DNA of 64,000 nt from an uncultured bacterium (GTDB lineage Bacteria; Bacillota; Clostridia; Lachnospirales; Lachnospiraceae), in the NCBI GenBank assembly GCA_905214875.1, contig CAJMNR010000019.1:5156-69155 (forward strand), read 5' to 3'. The translations under genes and the position numbers were made by a program. Positions 45,031 to 53,922 of the stretch are shown here, piece after piece; the stretch's first letter is position 1; every line of letters starts with the position of its first letter. The notes beneath the pieces are model-generated. The model did no database searches, had not been told where the DNA came from, and saw only the letters and a list, made by a program, of their open reading frames with translations.

Positions 45031-45065
45031 AAAGGTGCCGAGACAACTGTCATGGCACCTTTTTC
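45031..45065 (+). terminator. Terminator hairpin upstream of the ABC operon
   Basis: AAAGGTGCC pairs with GGCACCTTT and is followed by T-rich DNA. It may end the MATE transcript (136 bp after its stop) or attenuate the ABC operon. Confidence 0.6.
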
Positions 45066-45155
45066 TGTTGCATTAGGAATTATATTATAATTCTTCAATG
45101 TAATAAAAAAAGGATTCCACTAGAGAGTGATAAAATTCTCTAGGAGGAAATTAGT

Positions 45156-45185
45156 ATGCCAGTGTGCATATTTATACATAATTAA
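45156..45185 (+). CDS. Putative nine-codon leader peptide ORF
   Basis: ATG to TAA encodes MPVCIFIHN. A perfect AGGAGG at 45142-45147 sits eight bases before the ATG and overlaps the 3' arm of a small stem (CTAGAGAG/TTCTCTAG, 45120-45143). The ORF lies in the leader of the ABC operon, upstream of the hairpin at 45210-45241. It could control downstream expression by ribosome position. Function is inference. Confidence 0.4.
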   Translation: MPVCIFIHN

Positions 45186-45209
45186 TTCAATAGGTTCCAG
45201 AAAAAAAGC

Positions 45210-45241
45210 AAAGGCGCTTGTCGAGAATGACAGGCGCCTTT
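45210..45241 (+). promoter_or_regulatory. AAAGGCG-type hairpin before the ABC operon
   Basis: AAAGGCGCTTGTC pairs with GACAGGCGCCTTT around a six-base loop, 22 bases before the first start codon. It lacks a long T-run, so it may act as an anti-structure or a translation control element rather than a terminator. It resembles the hairpin at 16871-16902. Confidence 0.55.
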
Positions 45242-45263
45242 CGCAATGTAAGAGGTGAAGTGT

Positions 45264-46337
45264 ATGGGAGCAAATATAAAATTAGCAGATGTTTGCAAGG
45301 ATTATGGTTTAACAAAGGTAATCAAATATGTCAATTTTGAAATTGAAGATGGAGACTTCCTTACAATCTTAGGACCATCTGGTGCAGGTAAGACAACCTT
45401 GTTAAAAATGATCGCAGGGTTTGAACAAACAACAAGCGGGAACATTTACATGGATGGCGAAGACATTGCCAATAAGCCAATCCATAAAAGGAATATCGGA
45501 ATGTTATTTCAAAATTACGCACTGTTTCCACATATGACAGTGAACGAGAATATTTCATTTCCTTTGTCATTACGGCATGTAGCGAAAGAGGAGAAGAAAC
45601 AGAGAGTACAAGCAATTCTCGATAAGGTAAAGCTTGGTGAATATGGAAAACGATATCCGAGTGAGTTATCCGGCGGGCAGCAACAACGTGTTGGTCTTGC
45701 AAGAGCATTAGTATTTAATCCACCAATCCTGCTTCTTGATGAGCCTATGGCAGCACTGGACAAACAGTTAAGAAAGCAGATGCAGTTGGAAGTAAAACAG
45801 ATACATAAAGATCTTGGAATTACGACCATTTCTGTAACACATGATCAAGAAGAAGCGCTTACCATGGCAACAAAGGTATGTGTTATGAAAGACGGAAGAG
45901 TGGAACAGATTGCTTCACCAGTAGAAATTTATGAACGACCTAAATCAGTGTTTGTTGCAAAATTCATCGGGGAAGCAAATGTTGTGGAAACACAAGTGAT
46001 AAAGGCAGATGCACAAACGGTAACGTTCCAATTATATGGAGACCATACCGTAAGTCTTCCTCAGGGAAATGATAAGTTTGATGCAGGCAATACAATCAAT
46101 ATCGTAATCCGACCAGAAAAAGTTAAAGTAGTCGATGAGTCATTTAAAGGACTGAAGTTAAAGGTAAAAGTGGAACAAGTCATCTATGTTGGCGATGTTC
46201 TAAAACTAAAAGTAAGAACGGAATGTGGAAAGAGCATGAAGGTCAAAGTATTTACGCAATACAGTTTGGACATCCAAGTGGGGACAACACTTCTAGTCGG
46301 TGTATTAGAAGAAGATATGGTTATTGTAGGTCAATAA
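45264..46337 (+). CDS. PotA-like ABC transporter ATPase
   Basis: 357 residues. Walker A GPSGAGKTT near residue 38, signature LSGGQQQRVGLARAL near 135, Walker B ILLLDEPMAALD near 155, and the H-loop in SVTHDQEEALTMA near 190. The C-terminal 120 residues are the TOBE-type regulatory domain (VIRPEKVKVVDES). It powers the transporter whose other subunits follow: substrate-binding lipoprotein, and two permeases. The class is the spermidine/putrescine (PotABCD) type. The ATG at 45264 follows AGAGGTGA. Confidence 0.92.
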   Translation: MGANIKLADVCKDYGLTKVIKYVNFEIEDGDFLTILGPSGAGKTTLLKMIAGFEQTTSGNIYMDGEDIANKPIHKRNIGMLFQNYALFPHMTVNENISFPLSLRHVAKEEKKQRVQAILDKVKLGEYGKRYPSELSGGQQQRVGLARALVFNPPILLLDEPMAALDKQLRKQMQLEVKQIHKDLGITTISVTHDQEEALTMATKVCVMKDGRVEQIASPVEIYERPKSVFVAKFIGEANVVETQVIKADAQTVTFQLYGDHTVSLPQGNDKFDAGNTINIVIRPEKVKVVDESFKGLKLKVKVEQVIYVGDVLKLKVRTECGKSMKVKVFTQYSLDIQVGTTLLVGVLEEDMVIVGQ

Positions 46338-46372
46338 ATTGTAAATAGATTAATCTAAGGGAGGAATAGCGT

Positions 46373-47458
46373 ATGAGAAAGAATTTAGAAAAAGTAGTAG
46401 CAATGGTGGCATCCATGTCAATGATGGTGAGTGTACTTACAGGTTGTGGTTCCGGAAGTGGGAATGCAGGTACAGAAGGAAAGAAATGGTCTGGCAAGAC
46501 ATTAGTTGTATGTAGTTGGGGCGGAGCAATTCAAGAAGCCCAAAAGAAAACAATCTTTGATAAATTTAGTGAAAAATATGGTTGTACCGTTGTTGAGGAA
46601 ACGGATCCAGATCCAGCGAAATTCAAGACTATGGTGGAATCCGGAAATATGGAAATCGATGTATGGGATGTGGATTCCGATTTCGTACCTCGTGGTATTG
46701 ATCAAGGCTTATTTGAAAAATTAGATTTTAATACGATCTCAAAAGATGGGCTTATTGAAAACTATATTACGGATTACTCAGTACCAGCAGAAATCTCTAC
46801 ATTATGTATTTCTTGGAACACAGATAAAGTCGACAGTGCGAACCATCCAACAAGTTGGGAAGCATTCTGGGATACTAGCAAATACGAAGGTAAGAGAACG
46901 TTATATCAAAATCCAATGTCAATGTTTGAAGCAATCTTACTTGCAGATGGTGTAAAGAAAGAAGACATGTATCCACTTGATGTAGACCGTGTATTCAAAT
47001 TCTTAGATGCTCACAAATCTGATATTCTTTCCTTCTGGTCAAGCGGTTCTGAATCCGTAGAATTAGTGGCAGGTGGAGAAGCAAGTCTTGGTTCTGTATG
47101 GGGCGGCCGTGTTATTGCAGCTCAAGCAGGTGGACAGAAGATTGAAAAAGAAACAAATGAGGCAATCTTGGCTGGTGACTCTTGGGTTATTGGTAAAGGA
47201 TCTAAGAATACGGAGATGGCACAAGATTTCATCGCATTTGCAACAAGCAAGGAAGTTGTTAAAGATTATTGTATTGAATATCCAGGTAATGCACCTGCCA
47301 ATACAAAAGCATATGACCTAATGTCAGAAGAACAGATTTCAAAATTAGCATCTTCTCCAGACTTGGAAAAGACTCAGCTATATATCGACGTTGACTGGTG
47401 GTATAAAAACTACGATGCAGTTTATGAAAGATTTACGGAATGGAAGACTTCACTATAA
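46373..47458 (+). CDS. PotD-like substrate-binding lipoprotein
   Basis: 361 residues. A lipoprotein signal peptide (ASMSMMVSVLTGCGSG, lipidated Cys near residue 25) anchors it to the membrane. The mature protein is a family 1 extracellular binding protein of the PotD/PotF type: LVVCSWGGAIQEAQKKTIFD, then CISWNTDKVD, and DWWYKNYDAVYERF at the end. The family binds polyamines and also other small amino or carboxyl compounds, so the cargo is not fixed; the genes downstream suggest an amino alcohol or related amine. Confidence 0.9.
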   Translation: MRKNLEKVVAMVASMSMMVSVLTGCGSGSGNAGTEGKKWSGKTLVVCSWGGAIQEAQKKTIFDKFSEKYGCTVVEETDPDPAKFKTMVESGNMEIDVWDVDSDFVPRGIDQGLFEKLDFNTISKDGLIENYITDYSVPAEISTLCISWNTDKVDSANHPTSWEAFWDTSKYEGKRTLYQNPMSMFEAILLADGVKKEDMYPLDVDRVFKFLDAHKSDILSFWSSGSESVELVAGGEASLGSVWGGRVIAAQAGGQKIEKETNEAILAGDSWVIGKGSKNTEMAQDFIAFATSKEVVKDYCIEYPGNAPANTKAYDLMSEEQISKLASSPDLEKTQLYIDVDWWYKNYDAVYERFTEWKTSL

Positions 47459-47479
47459 TAACGGCGGGAGGTACGTGCC

Positions 47480-48325
47480 ATGAAAAAAGAGAATACAAAG
47501 AAAAGAAATCTAGGATGGCTTCTGATAGTGCCTCCGTTGCTCTTCTTGTTTATATTTTTAATTATTCCATTGGGAAAGATACTTTTATTAAGTGTAACCG
47601 ATGCGAAGTCAGGGGCATTTACGCTGGAAGCTTATCAGAAATTCTTCACAAGCAATGTGTATTTTAAAGTCATCCTGTTAACTTTTAAGGTTAGCTTTAT
47701 CGTAACATTATTCTGTCTTGTCTTAGGATATCCAGTAGCCTATATGATGAGCAAATGCTCTAAGAGGATGCGGGCAATCATTATGATCTTAGTTATGATT
47801 CCATTCTGGACAAGCTTGCTTGTTCGTACATATTCCTGGATGATCTTATTGCAGAGTGAAGGCGTTATTAATAACTTGTTGATCTCGTTACACATTATAA
47901 GGACTCCGCTTAAGCTAATGAAAAATACAACTGGTGTCTATATTGGTATGATACATATCCTACTGCCTTATATGATTTTGTCTTTGTATCCAGTGCTTTG
48001 CGGTATTGATAATAATTATGTAGCAGCAGCAAGAAACTTAGGAGCGAATAAATTCATTGCCTTCTTCAAAGTGTATTTCCCTATGAGTATTCAAGGAATT
48101 GCAGCAGGTGCAATCTTAGTATTTACAATGGGAATTGGATATTTTATTACTCCATCTTTACTTGGTGGAACTAGTGATACGATGATTTCCCAGATGATTC
48201 AAGTACAGGTATCCAAGTTACTTAACTGGCAGTTTGCTTCTGCCGTATCGATTATCTTATTTATTGTAAGCATGATTGTTTTGTATCTGTCTAAGAAGAT
48301 TATGAAAGTAGAAAAAGTATGGTAA
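47480..48325 (+). CDS. PotB-like ABC permease
   Basis: 281 residues, six membrane segments, beginning GWLLIVPPLLFLFIFLII. The coupling EAA loop is AAARNLGANKFIAFFKVYFP near residue 190. It forms the transmembrane pore with the PotC-like partner that starts 13 bases after its stop. GGGAGG precedes the ATG. Confidence 0.92.
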   Translation: MKKENTKKRNLGWLLIVPPLLFLFIFLIIPLGKILLLSVTDAKSGAFTLEAYQKFFTSNVYFKVILLTFKVSFIVTLFCLVLGYPVAYMMSKCSKRMRAIIMILVMIPFWTSLLVRTYSWMILLQSEGVINNLLISLHIIRTPLKLMKNTTGVYIGMIHILLPYMILSLYPVLCGIDNNYVAAARNLGANKFIAFFKVYFPMSIQGIAAGAILVFTMGIGYFITPSLLGGTSDTMISQMIQVQVSKLLNWQFASAVSIILFIVSMIVLYLSKKIMKVEKVW

Positions 48326-48338
48326 GGGGGAATGTTCT

Positions 48339-49133
48339 ATGCTAGCAGTCGTGACAGCATTAATTATATTATTTTTAGTTCTGCCGGTTCTAATCATCGT
48401 TCCGATGTCATTTAGTTCCTCGCAGTATATAGAATTTCCACCTCCAGGGTTTTCTACGAAGTGGTATGAAACATTCTTTAATAGTCCAAAATGGATGGAT
48501 GCATTAACAAACAGCATTGAGATTGGTATCATTACGACAATCCTTGCTTTAATCCTTGGAGTCCTTGCAGCGGAAGGAATTCATAAGTCAAATTTTAAGG
48601 GAAAAGGAATCTTGACAGAATTCTTTATGATGCCAATGCTTGTGCCGGCAATCATTATTGGTATTGCAATCTATCGTTTTGAATCCGATTATGGATTTAA
48701 CGGAACTATCTTTGGTTTGATCATCGCCCATACGGTACTCGCAATTCCATTTGTAATTCGTACTGTGTTAGCAAGTCTTTCAGGGCTGAATCCAAACTAC
48801 GAGCTTGCAGCACAGAATCTTGGGGCCAATAAGGTTCAGACATTTTTTAAGGTCACTTTGCCTATTATCCGTCCGGCATTATTCTCAGGAGCGATGTTTG
48901 CATTTGCAACATCCTTTGATGAAGTAGTTGTATCCCAGTTCTTGTGCGGTGTTGTTATAAAGACACTTCCAAAAGTTATGTGGGATGGTTTGAATCAACA
49001 ATTAGATCCGACTATTACTCCGATTGCATCCATTGTAATTATAGTAATCACGGTTCTTATGGTCATTGCCAATGCGAAAGATATCTTTGGAACAAAGCCT
49101 AAGATTGTTGAGGATGAGATTGAAGAAGACTAA
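48339..49133 (+). CDS. PotC-like ABC permease
   Basis: 264 residues, six membrane segments, first AVVTALIILFLVLPVLIIV. The EAA loop is LAAQNLGANKVQTFFKVTLP near residue 155, matching that of its partner. It is the second pore subunit. AGGGGGG precedes the ATG. The SDR gene begins 21 bases after the stop. Confidence 0.92.
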   Translation: MLAVVTALIILFLVLPVLIIVPMSFSSSQYIEFPPPGFSTKWYETFFNSPKWMDALTNSIEIGIITTILALILGVLAAEGIHKSNFKGKGILTEFFMMPMLVPAIIIGIAIYRFESDYGFNGTIFGLIIAHTVLAIPFVIRTVLASLSGLNPNYELAAQNLGANKVQTFFKVTLPIIRPALFSGAMFAFATSFDEVVVSQFLCGVVIKTLPKVMWDGLNQQLDPTITPIASIVIIVITVLMVIANAKDIFGTKPKIVEDEIEED

Positions 49134-49154
49134 GAGATGAAGGGGGAGAAGGGT

Positions 49155-49940
49155 ATGCCTGATTTACATGGAAAGGTTGCGCTGGTAACAGGAGCTGCAA
49201 TGGGAAATGGAAAAGGAATTGCAGAGTGTTTGTTAAAACATGGAGCTGATGTAATCCTTGCAGATCGCTCGTTGGTTGTATTTGAGACAGCTAAGGAGCT
49301 TGGTGAAAAGGCTTATCCACTTCTCGTTGACATAACAGATAAAAAACAAGTGGAAGAAGCAATTGGGAAGGTGCTAAAAGACTATGAGAAGATTGATATC
49401 CTTGTGAATAATGCAGGGATTGCAAGATTTTCAAAGTTTCTAGACTTGGAAGAATCGCTGTTATCGTTACATATAAAAGTAAATGTATATGGGGCAATGA
49501 ATGTAACCCAATGCGTTCTTAAGGGAATGGTTGAAAATGGATGGGGACGTATTGTGAATATGTCTTCGGTAACAGGACCTTATGTTGCAGATCCAGGTGA
49601 GGTTGCCTATGCCACAAGCAAGGCTGCCCTCATTGGATTTACAAAAGCGTTAGCGATTGAGGTGGCAGAACAGAATATTACAGTCAATGCCTTATGCCCA
49701 GGGTATATTCTTACTCCGATGGTTAAGAAGAGTGCGAAAGAGTCAAACCCGCACAATCCAGATTCTGTAATCGATGAGATCGCGGCAGGCATTCCAATGA
49801 AGCGGCTTGGTACGCCGAAGAATATTGGGGATTTAGTGGCTTTTTTAGTGAGTGAGGAAGCAGAATATATTACAGGACAGGCGATTACGATTGATGGAGG
49901 AAATGGTCTTCCTGAAACAAATGCAATGGGGTTGAAATAA
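49155..49940 (+). CDS. SDR family NAD(P)-dependent dehydrogenase in the ABC operon
   Basis: 261 residues of the classical short-chain dehydrogenase family: VALVTGAAMGNGKGIAECL cofactor loop, ILVNNAGIARF, and the catalytic YxxxK in VAYATSKAALIGF near residue 155. It could oxidise the substrate's alcohol group or handle the aldehyde released by the PLP enzyme. The GGGGGAG site favours ATG 49155 over the ATG at 49137. It lies 14 bp plus the coding extension after the permease and 32 bp before the PLP enzyme, so it belongs to the operon. Confidence 0.85.
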   Translation: MPDLHGKVALVTGAAMGNGKGIAECLLKHGADVILADRSLVVFETAKELGEKAYPLLVDITDKKQVEEAIGKVLKDYEKIDILVNNAGIARFSKFLDLEESLLSLHIKVNVYGAMNVTQCVLKGMVENGWGRIVNMSSVTGPYVADPGEVAYATSKAALIGFTKALAIEVAEQNITVNALCPGYILTPMVKKSAKESNPHNPDSVIDEIAAGIPMKRLGTPKNIGDLVAFLVSEEAEYITGQAITIDGGNGLPETNAMGLK

Positions 49941-49972
49941 AGTGCTGGTAGTATGAGAAAGAGGTGGGAATG

Positions 49973-51244
49973 ATGTTTCTGGAGAATGAAAAAATTACAA
50001 AGCAAGATATTATAGAGAAAAGTATAAAATACTGGAATCCAAGCAAGACGAAGGAATGGTTAGATCGAGGTGTGGACTTAATTATTGGAAAGAGAGAAGG
50101 ATATTATTTTTATGATATGGATGGACGTAAATTCCTTAATATCCATATCAATGGAGGAACTTATAATTTGGGACATCGTAACCCTGAGGTCATACAAGCA
50201 CTTGTTGATGCAACGACTGAGTTAGATGTTGGAAATCACCATTTTCCAGGAGTTACAAAGGCTCTATTGGCTGAAAAGTTATATGAGTTAACTCCAGAGC
50301 ATCTTGTATACAGCTGTTTTTCGCCAAGTGGTGGTGAGGCAGTCGACGTAGCGATTAAGTCTGCAAGATATGCAACGAAGCGAAAGAAAGTAATCAGCTT
50401 AAAAGGGTGTTACCATGGCCACACAGGACTCGCAGTTTCCTTAGGGGATGCAAGGTTTAAAGATCCATTTCTTTGTGAAGGCGAGGAAGGCTGCTTTGTC
50501 CAAGTGCCATTAAATGATATCCAGTCAATGGAGGAGGAGCTTAAGAAGGGAGATACGGCGTGTGTCATTATTGAGACAATCCTTGCGACCTATGGTTTCC
50601 CTCTTCCGGAGAAAGGATATCTGAAAAAAGTCAAAGAACTATGTGAACAATATGGGGCATTATATGTAGCGGATGAAGTGCAGACCGGCCTTATGCGGAC
50701 CGGGAAGATGTGGGGATTTGAACATGAAGGATTTGTACCTGACATGATTGTGACGGCAAAAGGATTTGGGGGAGGCATCTATCCAATTGCTGCAACAATT
50801 ATGAGCAAGGAAGCTGGCAAATGGCTTGAGGAGATTGGCCGTATGCATGGTTCTACTTGTGGTAGTTCTGAGATTGGATGTGCAGTTGCTCTGAAAGTAT
50901 TAGAAATTACAACAAGGCCAGAAACCAAGGCATTGGTGGAGCATAATACAAAACGATTGACCGAAGGAATAGAACGCTTGCGAGAAAAATATGGGGATTT
51001 CCTAACTGGTTATACACAGCGTGGTGTAATCATGGGACTTCAGTTCGCTTGTGAGGATGCGGGAGTCAGCGTTGTAAAACCGCTCTTTGATCATGGCGTA
51101 TGGGCGCATAACTCTAGACTTTGCCCAAACATTCTTCAGCTAAAGCTTGGCTTACTAGCAGATGATACATTCCTTGATGAGTTGTTTGAAAAGATGGATG
51201 CGGGAATTAATGAAGCAAGAAAAAATTGGTTAAGGGAACAATAG
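49973..51244 (+). CDS. Class III PLP enzyme (aminotransferase / phospho-lyase family), copy 2
   Basis: 423 residues, class III PLP fold. The cofactor Asp is in YVADEVQTGLMRTG (D234) and the Schiff-base Lys in VTAKGFGGGIYP (K263). The paralogue at 14323 shares WNPxK, NLGHRNPE, ADEVQTGLMR and the spacing. Together with the kinase at 51272 it makes a kinase/PLP pair, so it may split phosphate and ammonia from a phosphorylated amino alcohol, or transaminate. The start at 49973 follows GAGG by eight bases. Confidence 0.85.
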   Translation: MFLENEKITKQDIIEKSIKYWNPSKTKEWLDRGVDLIIGKREGYYFYDMDGRKFLNIHINGGTYNLGHRNPEVIQALVDATTELDVGNHHFPGVTKALLAEKLYELTPEHLVYSCFSPSGGEAVDVAIKSARYATKRKKVISLKGCYHGHTGLAVSLGDARFKDPFLCEGEEGCFVQVPLNDIQSMEEELKKGDTACVIIETILATYGFPLPEKGYLKKVKELCEQYGALYVADEVQTGLMRTGKMWGFEHEGFVPDMIVTAKGFGGGIYPIAATIMSKEAGKWLEEIGRMHGSTCGSSEIGCAVALKVLEITTRPETKALVEHNTKRLTEGIERLREKYGDFLTGYTQRGVIMGLQFACEDAGVSVVKPLFDHGVWAHNSRLCPNILQLKLGLLADDTFLDELFEKMDAGINEARKNWLREQ

Positions 51245-51271
51245 CAGAGGAACCGTTAAGGGGGCGGTGAT

Positions 51272-52258
51272 ATGAAAACAAAAGAATATATGAAGAAAGC
51301 AGTAGACGCCACTGTTGCAAATTTGTATGATTTTAAGGAACCTGTGACTACCACTTTGATGAAGTATTCTGAGAACTTTTCTTTCCTTATAACGACAGCA
51401 TCTGAAAAGCATTATGTCTTACGCGTGAACCGCCCGCGTTATCATACGAAAGAGGAACTGCTTGGGGAGTTGAGCTGGATGGTAGAAATAGGTGAGGAGA
51501 CAGACCTTGTCTTACCTAAAGTGTATTGTGGGAAAGATGGAAGCTTGCTTCAAAGCTTGGTAGTGAGAGAGACAGGTGTGGAGTATACATGCTGTCTTTT
51601 TTCTTATCTTTCAGGGAAGATGATCAAAGACTTAAAGGGCGAAGAGCAGAGAAGAGAGATGTATGAAATAGGGAAGATACTTGCGACGCTTCATAACGAA
51701 TGGCAGTATAGGGATCCGAAACGACCGATGATTAAACGGTTTCATTGGAATGAGAAGAACTTGCTTGGAAGGGATAGTTTGTTTGGGGATTGGAGAGCGT
51801 ATCCGGAGTTAGATGAAGTGACGTATCCATTGTTCTTAAAGACGGTGGAACGGCTACTTGTCTGCTTGCGACAGTTTGGCAAAAATGAACGAAACTACGG
51901 TATGATACATGCTGATTTACACCGTAGTAACATCATTATGAAAGACGATGTGTTGCAAATCTTTGATTTTGACGATTGTGGATATGGGTGGTACCTATAT
52001 GATCTTGGATGCACACTGGTGGAGTATACCGACGGTGTTGATGAACTTCTTAAAAATCTGTTAGCAGGATATGAGACGATACGTCCATTATCCGAGGAGG
52101 AACGCAGAATGGCAAAGAATTTCGTTTTGATTCGAAGGATTGTAAGGATGGGGTGGTTAACGAGCCATGCCCAAAGTGATACAGCTAAGTTAGTAGATCC
52201 AAGATATTTTATGGAAACATGCCTTATGGCGCGTGAGTTTTTGAATCAAATACCTTGA
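51272..52258 (+). CDS. APH-fold small-molecule kinase, copy 2
   Basis: 328 residues of the APH/choline kinase fold. Catalytic loop YGMIHADLHRSNIIM (H213, D215, N220) and metal site IFDFDDCGYGWYLYDLG (D232, D234). It is the last gene of the ABC operon, directly after the PLP enzyme. Close to the paralogue at 15569 in the catalytic region but about 95 residues shorter, lacking the N-terminal extension. A promoter for the T-box of trpS overlaps its stop codon. Substrate unknown; hydroxylysine, ethanolamine or a related amino alcohol would fit. Confidence 0.85.
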   Translation: MKTKEYMKKAVDATVANLYDFKEPVTTTLMKYSENFSFLITTASEKHYVLRVNRPRYHTKEELLGELSWMVEIGEETDLVLPKVYCGKDGSLLQSLVVRETGVEYTCCLFSYLSGKMIKDLKGEEQRREMYEIGKILATLHNEWQYRDPKRPMIKRFHWNEKNLLGRDSLFGDWRAYPELDEVTYPLFLKTVERLLVCLRQFGKNERNYGMIHADLHRSNIIMKDDVLQIFDFDDCGYGWYLYDLGCTLVEYTDGVDELLKNLLAGYETIRPLSEEERRMAKNFVLIRRIVRMGWLTSHAQSDTAKLVDPRYFMETCLMAREFLNQIP

Positions 52259-52283
52259 CATACGCCAGAAAGAAGACTATCCT
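52255..52283 (+). promoter_or_regulatory. Promoter of the trpS T-box leader
   Basis: Perfect TTGACA, a 17-bp spacer and TATCCT. The -35 overlaps the stop codon of the kinase gene. Confidence 0.7.
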
Positions 52284-52314
52284 ACTTTATATAGTGAAAA
52301 ATTAATACGAAACT

Positions 52315-52575
52315 GATGATTGAGAAGAGTAGGCAATTATGAAAATCTAAAGAGAGCTGCACATTGGTGAGAGTGCAGGCGGGAAGTGATGGACGGACTG
52401 CTGTGGCGTTTGGATGATTGTACGAATGGGCTCATGAGGGCAACCCGAAGTAATAGTAGGCGTTGACGGAAATCCCGACCGTTATAAGGGAAGCATATGA
52501 TAGTATGTGAAGAAAGCACAATGGTGGCAACAATAAGACGATAACTCTTATCCTTTGTAGGATAAGAGTTTTTTT
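52315..52575 (+). promoter_or_regulatory. T-box riboswitch, tryptophan-specific
   Basis: The leader has stem I elements (AAGAGTAG, AGAGAGC and GGTGAGAG), the specifier region GAATGGGCTCATGAG with codon TGG at 52427-52429, the AGTAGGCGTTGACGG stretch, and the T-box core GGTGGCAAC at 52523-52531. TGGC pairs with a tRNA ending GCCA, as tRNA-Trp does. A terminator (ACTCTTATCC/GGATAAGAGT, 52544-52569, then T-run) follows. Uncharged tRNA-Trp would favour read-through into trpS. Confidence 0.93.
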
Positions 52576-52617
52576 AATTGTTAGGAAATTTCTCTGTCGA
52601 GCTCTTTCCTAACAATT
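52576..52617 (+). repeat. Stem-loop after the T-box terminator
   Basis: AATTGTTAGGAAA pairs perfectly with TTTCCTAACAATT, 99 bases before the trpS start. Possibly an mRNA-stabilising structure or processing site. Confidence 0.6.
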
Positions 52618-52715
52618 AAAAATGTCCCAAAAAGCGAGCCACATTCTAGTAAATACAGCATATAAGCTCTTCTTAATACTACAAAAACTTAAACAGTAAT
52701 GGAGGAAGAAATATT

Positions 52716-53807
52716 ATGGAAAAAATCATTTTAACTGGTGACAGACCAACAGGAAAATTACACATTGGACATTATGTAGGATCACTAAAACGTAGGGTAG
52801 AATTACAGAATTCTGGTAAGTACGATAAGATCTTTATTATGATTGCCGATGCGCAGGCGCTTACGGATAATGCAGATAATCCAGAAAAGGTAAGACAGAA
52901 CATTATAGAGGTAGCGCTTGACTACATGTCTTGTGGACTTGATCCGAAAAAATCAACGTTGTTCATTCAATCTCAGATTCCTGAATTATGTGAGTTGACG
53001 ACATTTTATATGAACCTTGTTACTGTGTCTCGTCTGCAACGTAATCCAACAGTAAAGAGCGAGATCCAGATGCGTAACTTTGAAGCCAGTATTCCGGTAG
53101 GTTTCTTTAACTATCCAATTAGCCAGGCTTCTGATATTACTGCATTTAAGGCAACGACAGTACCAGTAGGAGAAGATCAGCTTCCTATGTTAGAGCAAAC
53201 AAAGGAAATCGTACGTAAGTTCAATTCCACATATGGAGAGACTTTAGTTGAGCCAGAGATCCTGCTTCCAGACAATCAGGCATGTTTAAGACTTCCAGGA
53301 ACAGACGGAAAAGCAAAGATGAGCAAGTCTTTAAATAACTGCATCTATTTATCCGATAGTGAGGAAGAAGTACGTAAGAAAGTTATGAGCATGTACACAG
53401 ACCCAGACCACATCAAAGTCAGTGATCCAGGAAAAGTGGAAGGAAATACAGTGTTTACTTATCTTGATGCTTTCTGTAAAGAAGAACACTTTGAGCGTTA
53501 TTTAAATGAATATAAGAATCTAGATGAATTGAAAGCACATTATATGCGTGGTGGTCTTGGCGATGTGAAAGTGAAGAAGTTCTTAAATGCAGTTCTTCAA
53601 GAGGAACTTGCACCAATCCGTGCTAGAAGAAAAGAGCTGGAAGGTCAGATTCCGGAAATCTATGAAATCTTAAAGCAAGGATGTAAAGAGGCAAGAGAAG
53701 TAGCAGCTGCAACTCTTCATGAAGTAAAAGAGGCCATGAAGATCAATTATTTTGAAGACGGTGAATTAATCAGAGAACAGGTAGAACGCTATCAACAAAA
53801 TGATTAG
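52716..53807 (+). CDS. trpS: Tryptophanyl-tRNA synthetase
   Basis: 363 residues, class I synthetase. The HIGH signature is GKLHIGHYVGSL near residue 14 and the KMSKS loop is KAKMSKSLNN near residue 202, with the GEDQLPMLEQTKEI stretch that reads Trp. It is the long clostridial type. GGAGG precedes the ATG. Expression is set by the T-box at 52315-52575, whose codon TGG matches. It is monocistronic. Confidence 0.97.
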   Translation: MEKIILTGDRPTGKLHIGHYVGSLKRRVELQNSGKYDKIFIMIADAQALTDNADNPEKVRQNIIEVALDYMSCGLDPKKSTLFIQSQIPELCELTTFYMNLVTVSRLQRNPTVKSEIQMRNFEASIPVGFFNYPISQASDITAFKATTVPVGEDQLPMLEQTKEIVRKFNSTYGETLVEPEILLPDNQACLRLPGTDGKAKMSKSLNNCIYLSDSEEEVRKKVMSMYTDPDHIKVSDPGKVEGNTVFTYLDAFCKEEHFERYLNEYKNLDELKAHYMRGGLGDVKVKKFLNAVLQEELAPIRARRKELEGQIPEIYEILKQGCKEAREVAAATLHEVKEAMKINYFEDGELIREQVERYQQND

Positions 53808-53837
53808 TTAAGATTATTAAGTTTTGACGCGATTTTC

Positions 53838-53865
53838 TTGACATATTTAATTTTAGTGCTAATAT
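53838..53865 (+). promoter_or_regulatory. Promoter of the AGCS symporter gene
   Basis: TTGACA, 16-bp spacer, TAATAT. The hairpin at 53893-53922 lies downstream of it, so the symporter leader can be terminated early. Confidence 0.6.
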
Positions 53866-53892
53866 AAATAATAATTATAATTTCGGCCAAAG

Positions 53893-53922
53893 AAGGACAA
53901 TTCATAGTAATTGTCCTTTTTT
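53893..53922 (+). terminator. Terminator between trpS and the AGCS gene
   Basis: AAGGACAATT pairs with AATTGTCCTT, then six T. It ends trpS and may also attenuate the symporter. Confidence 0.75.
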
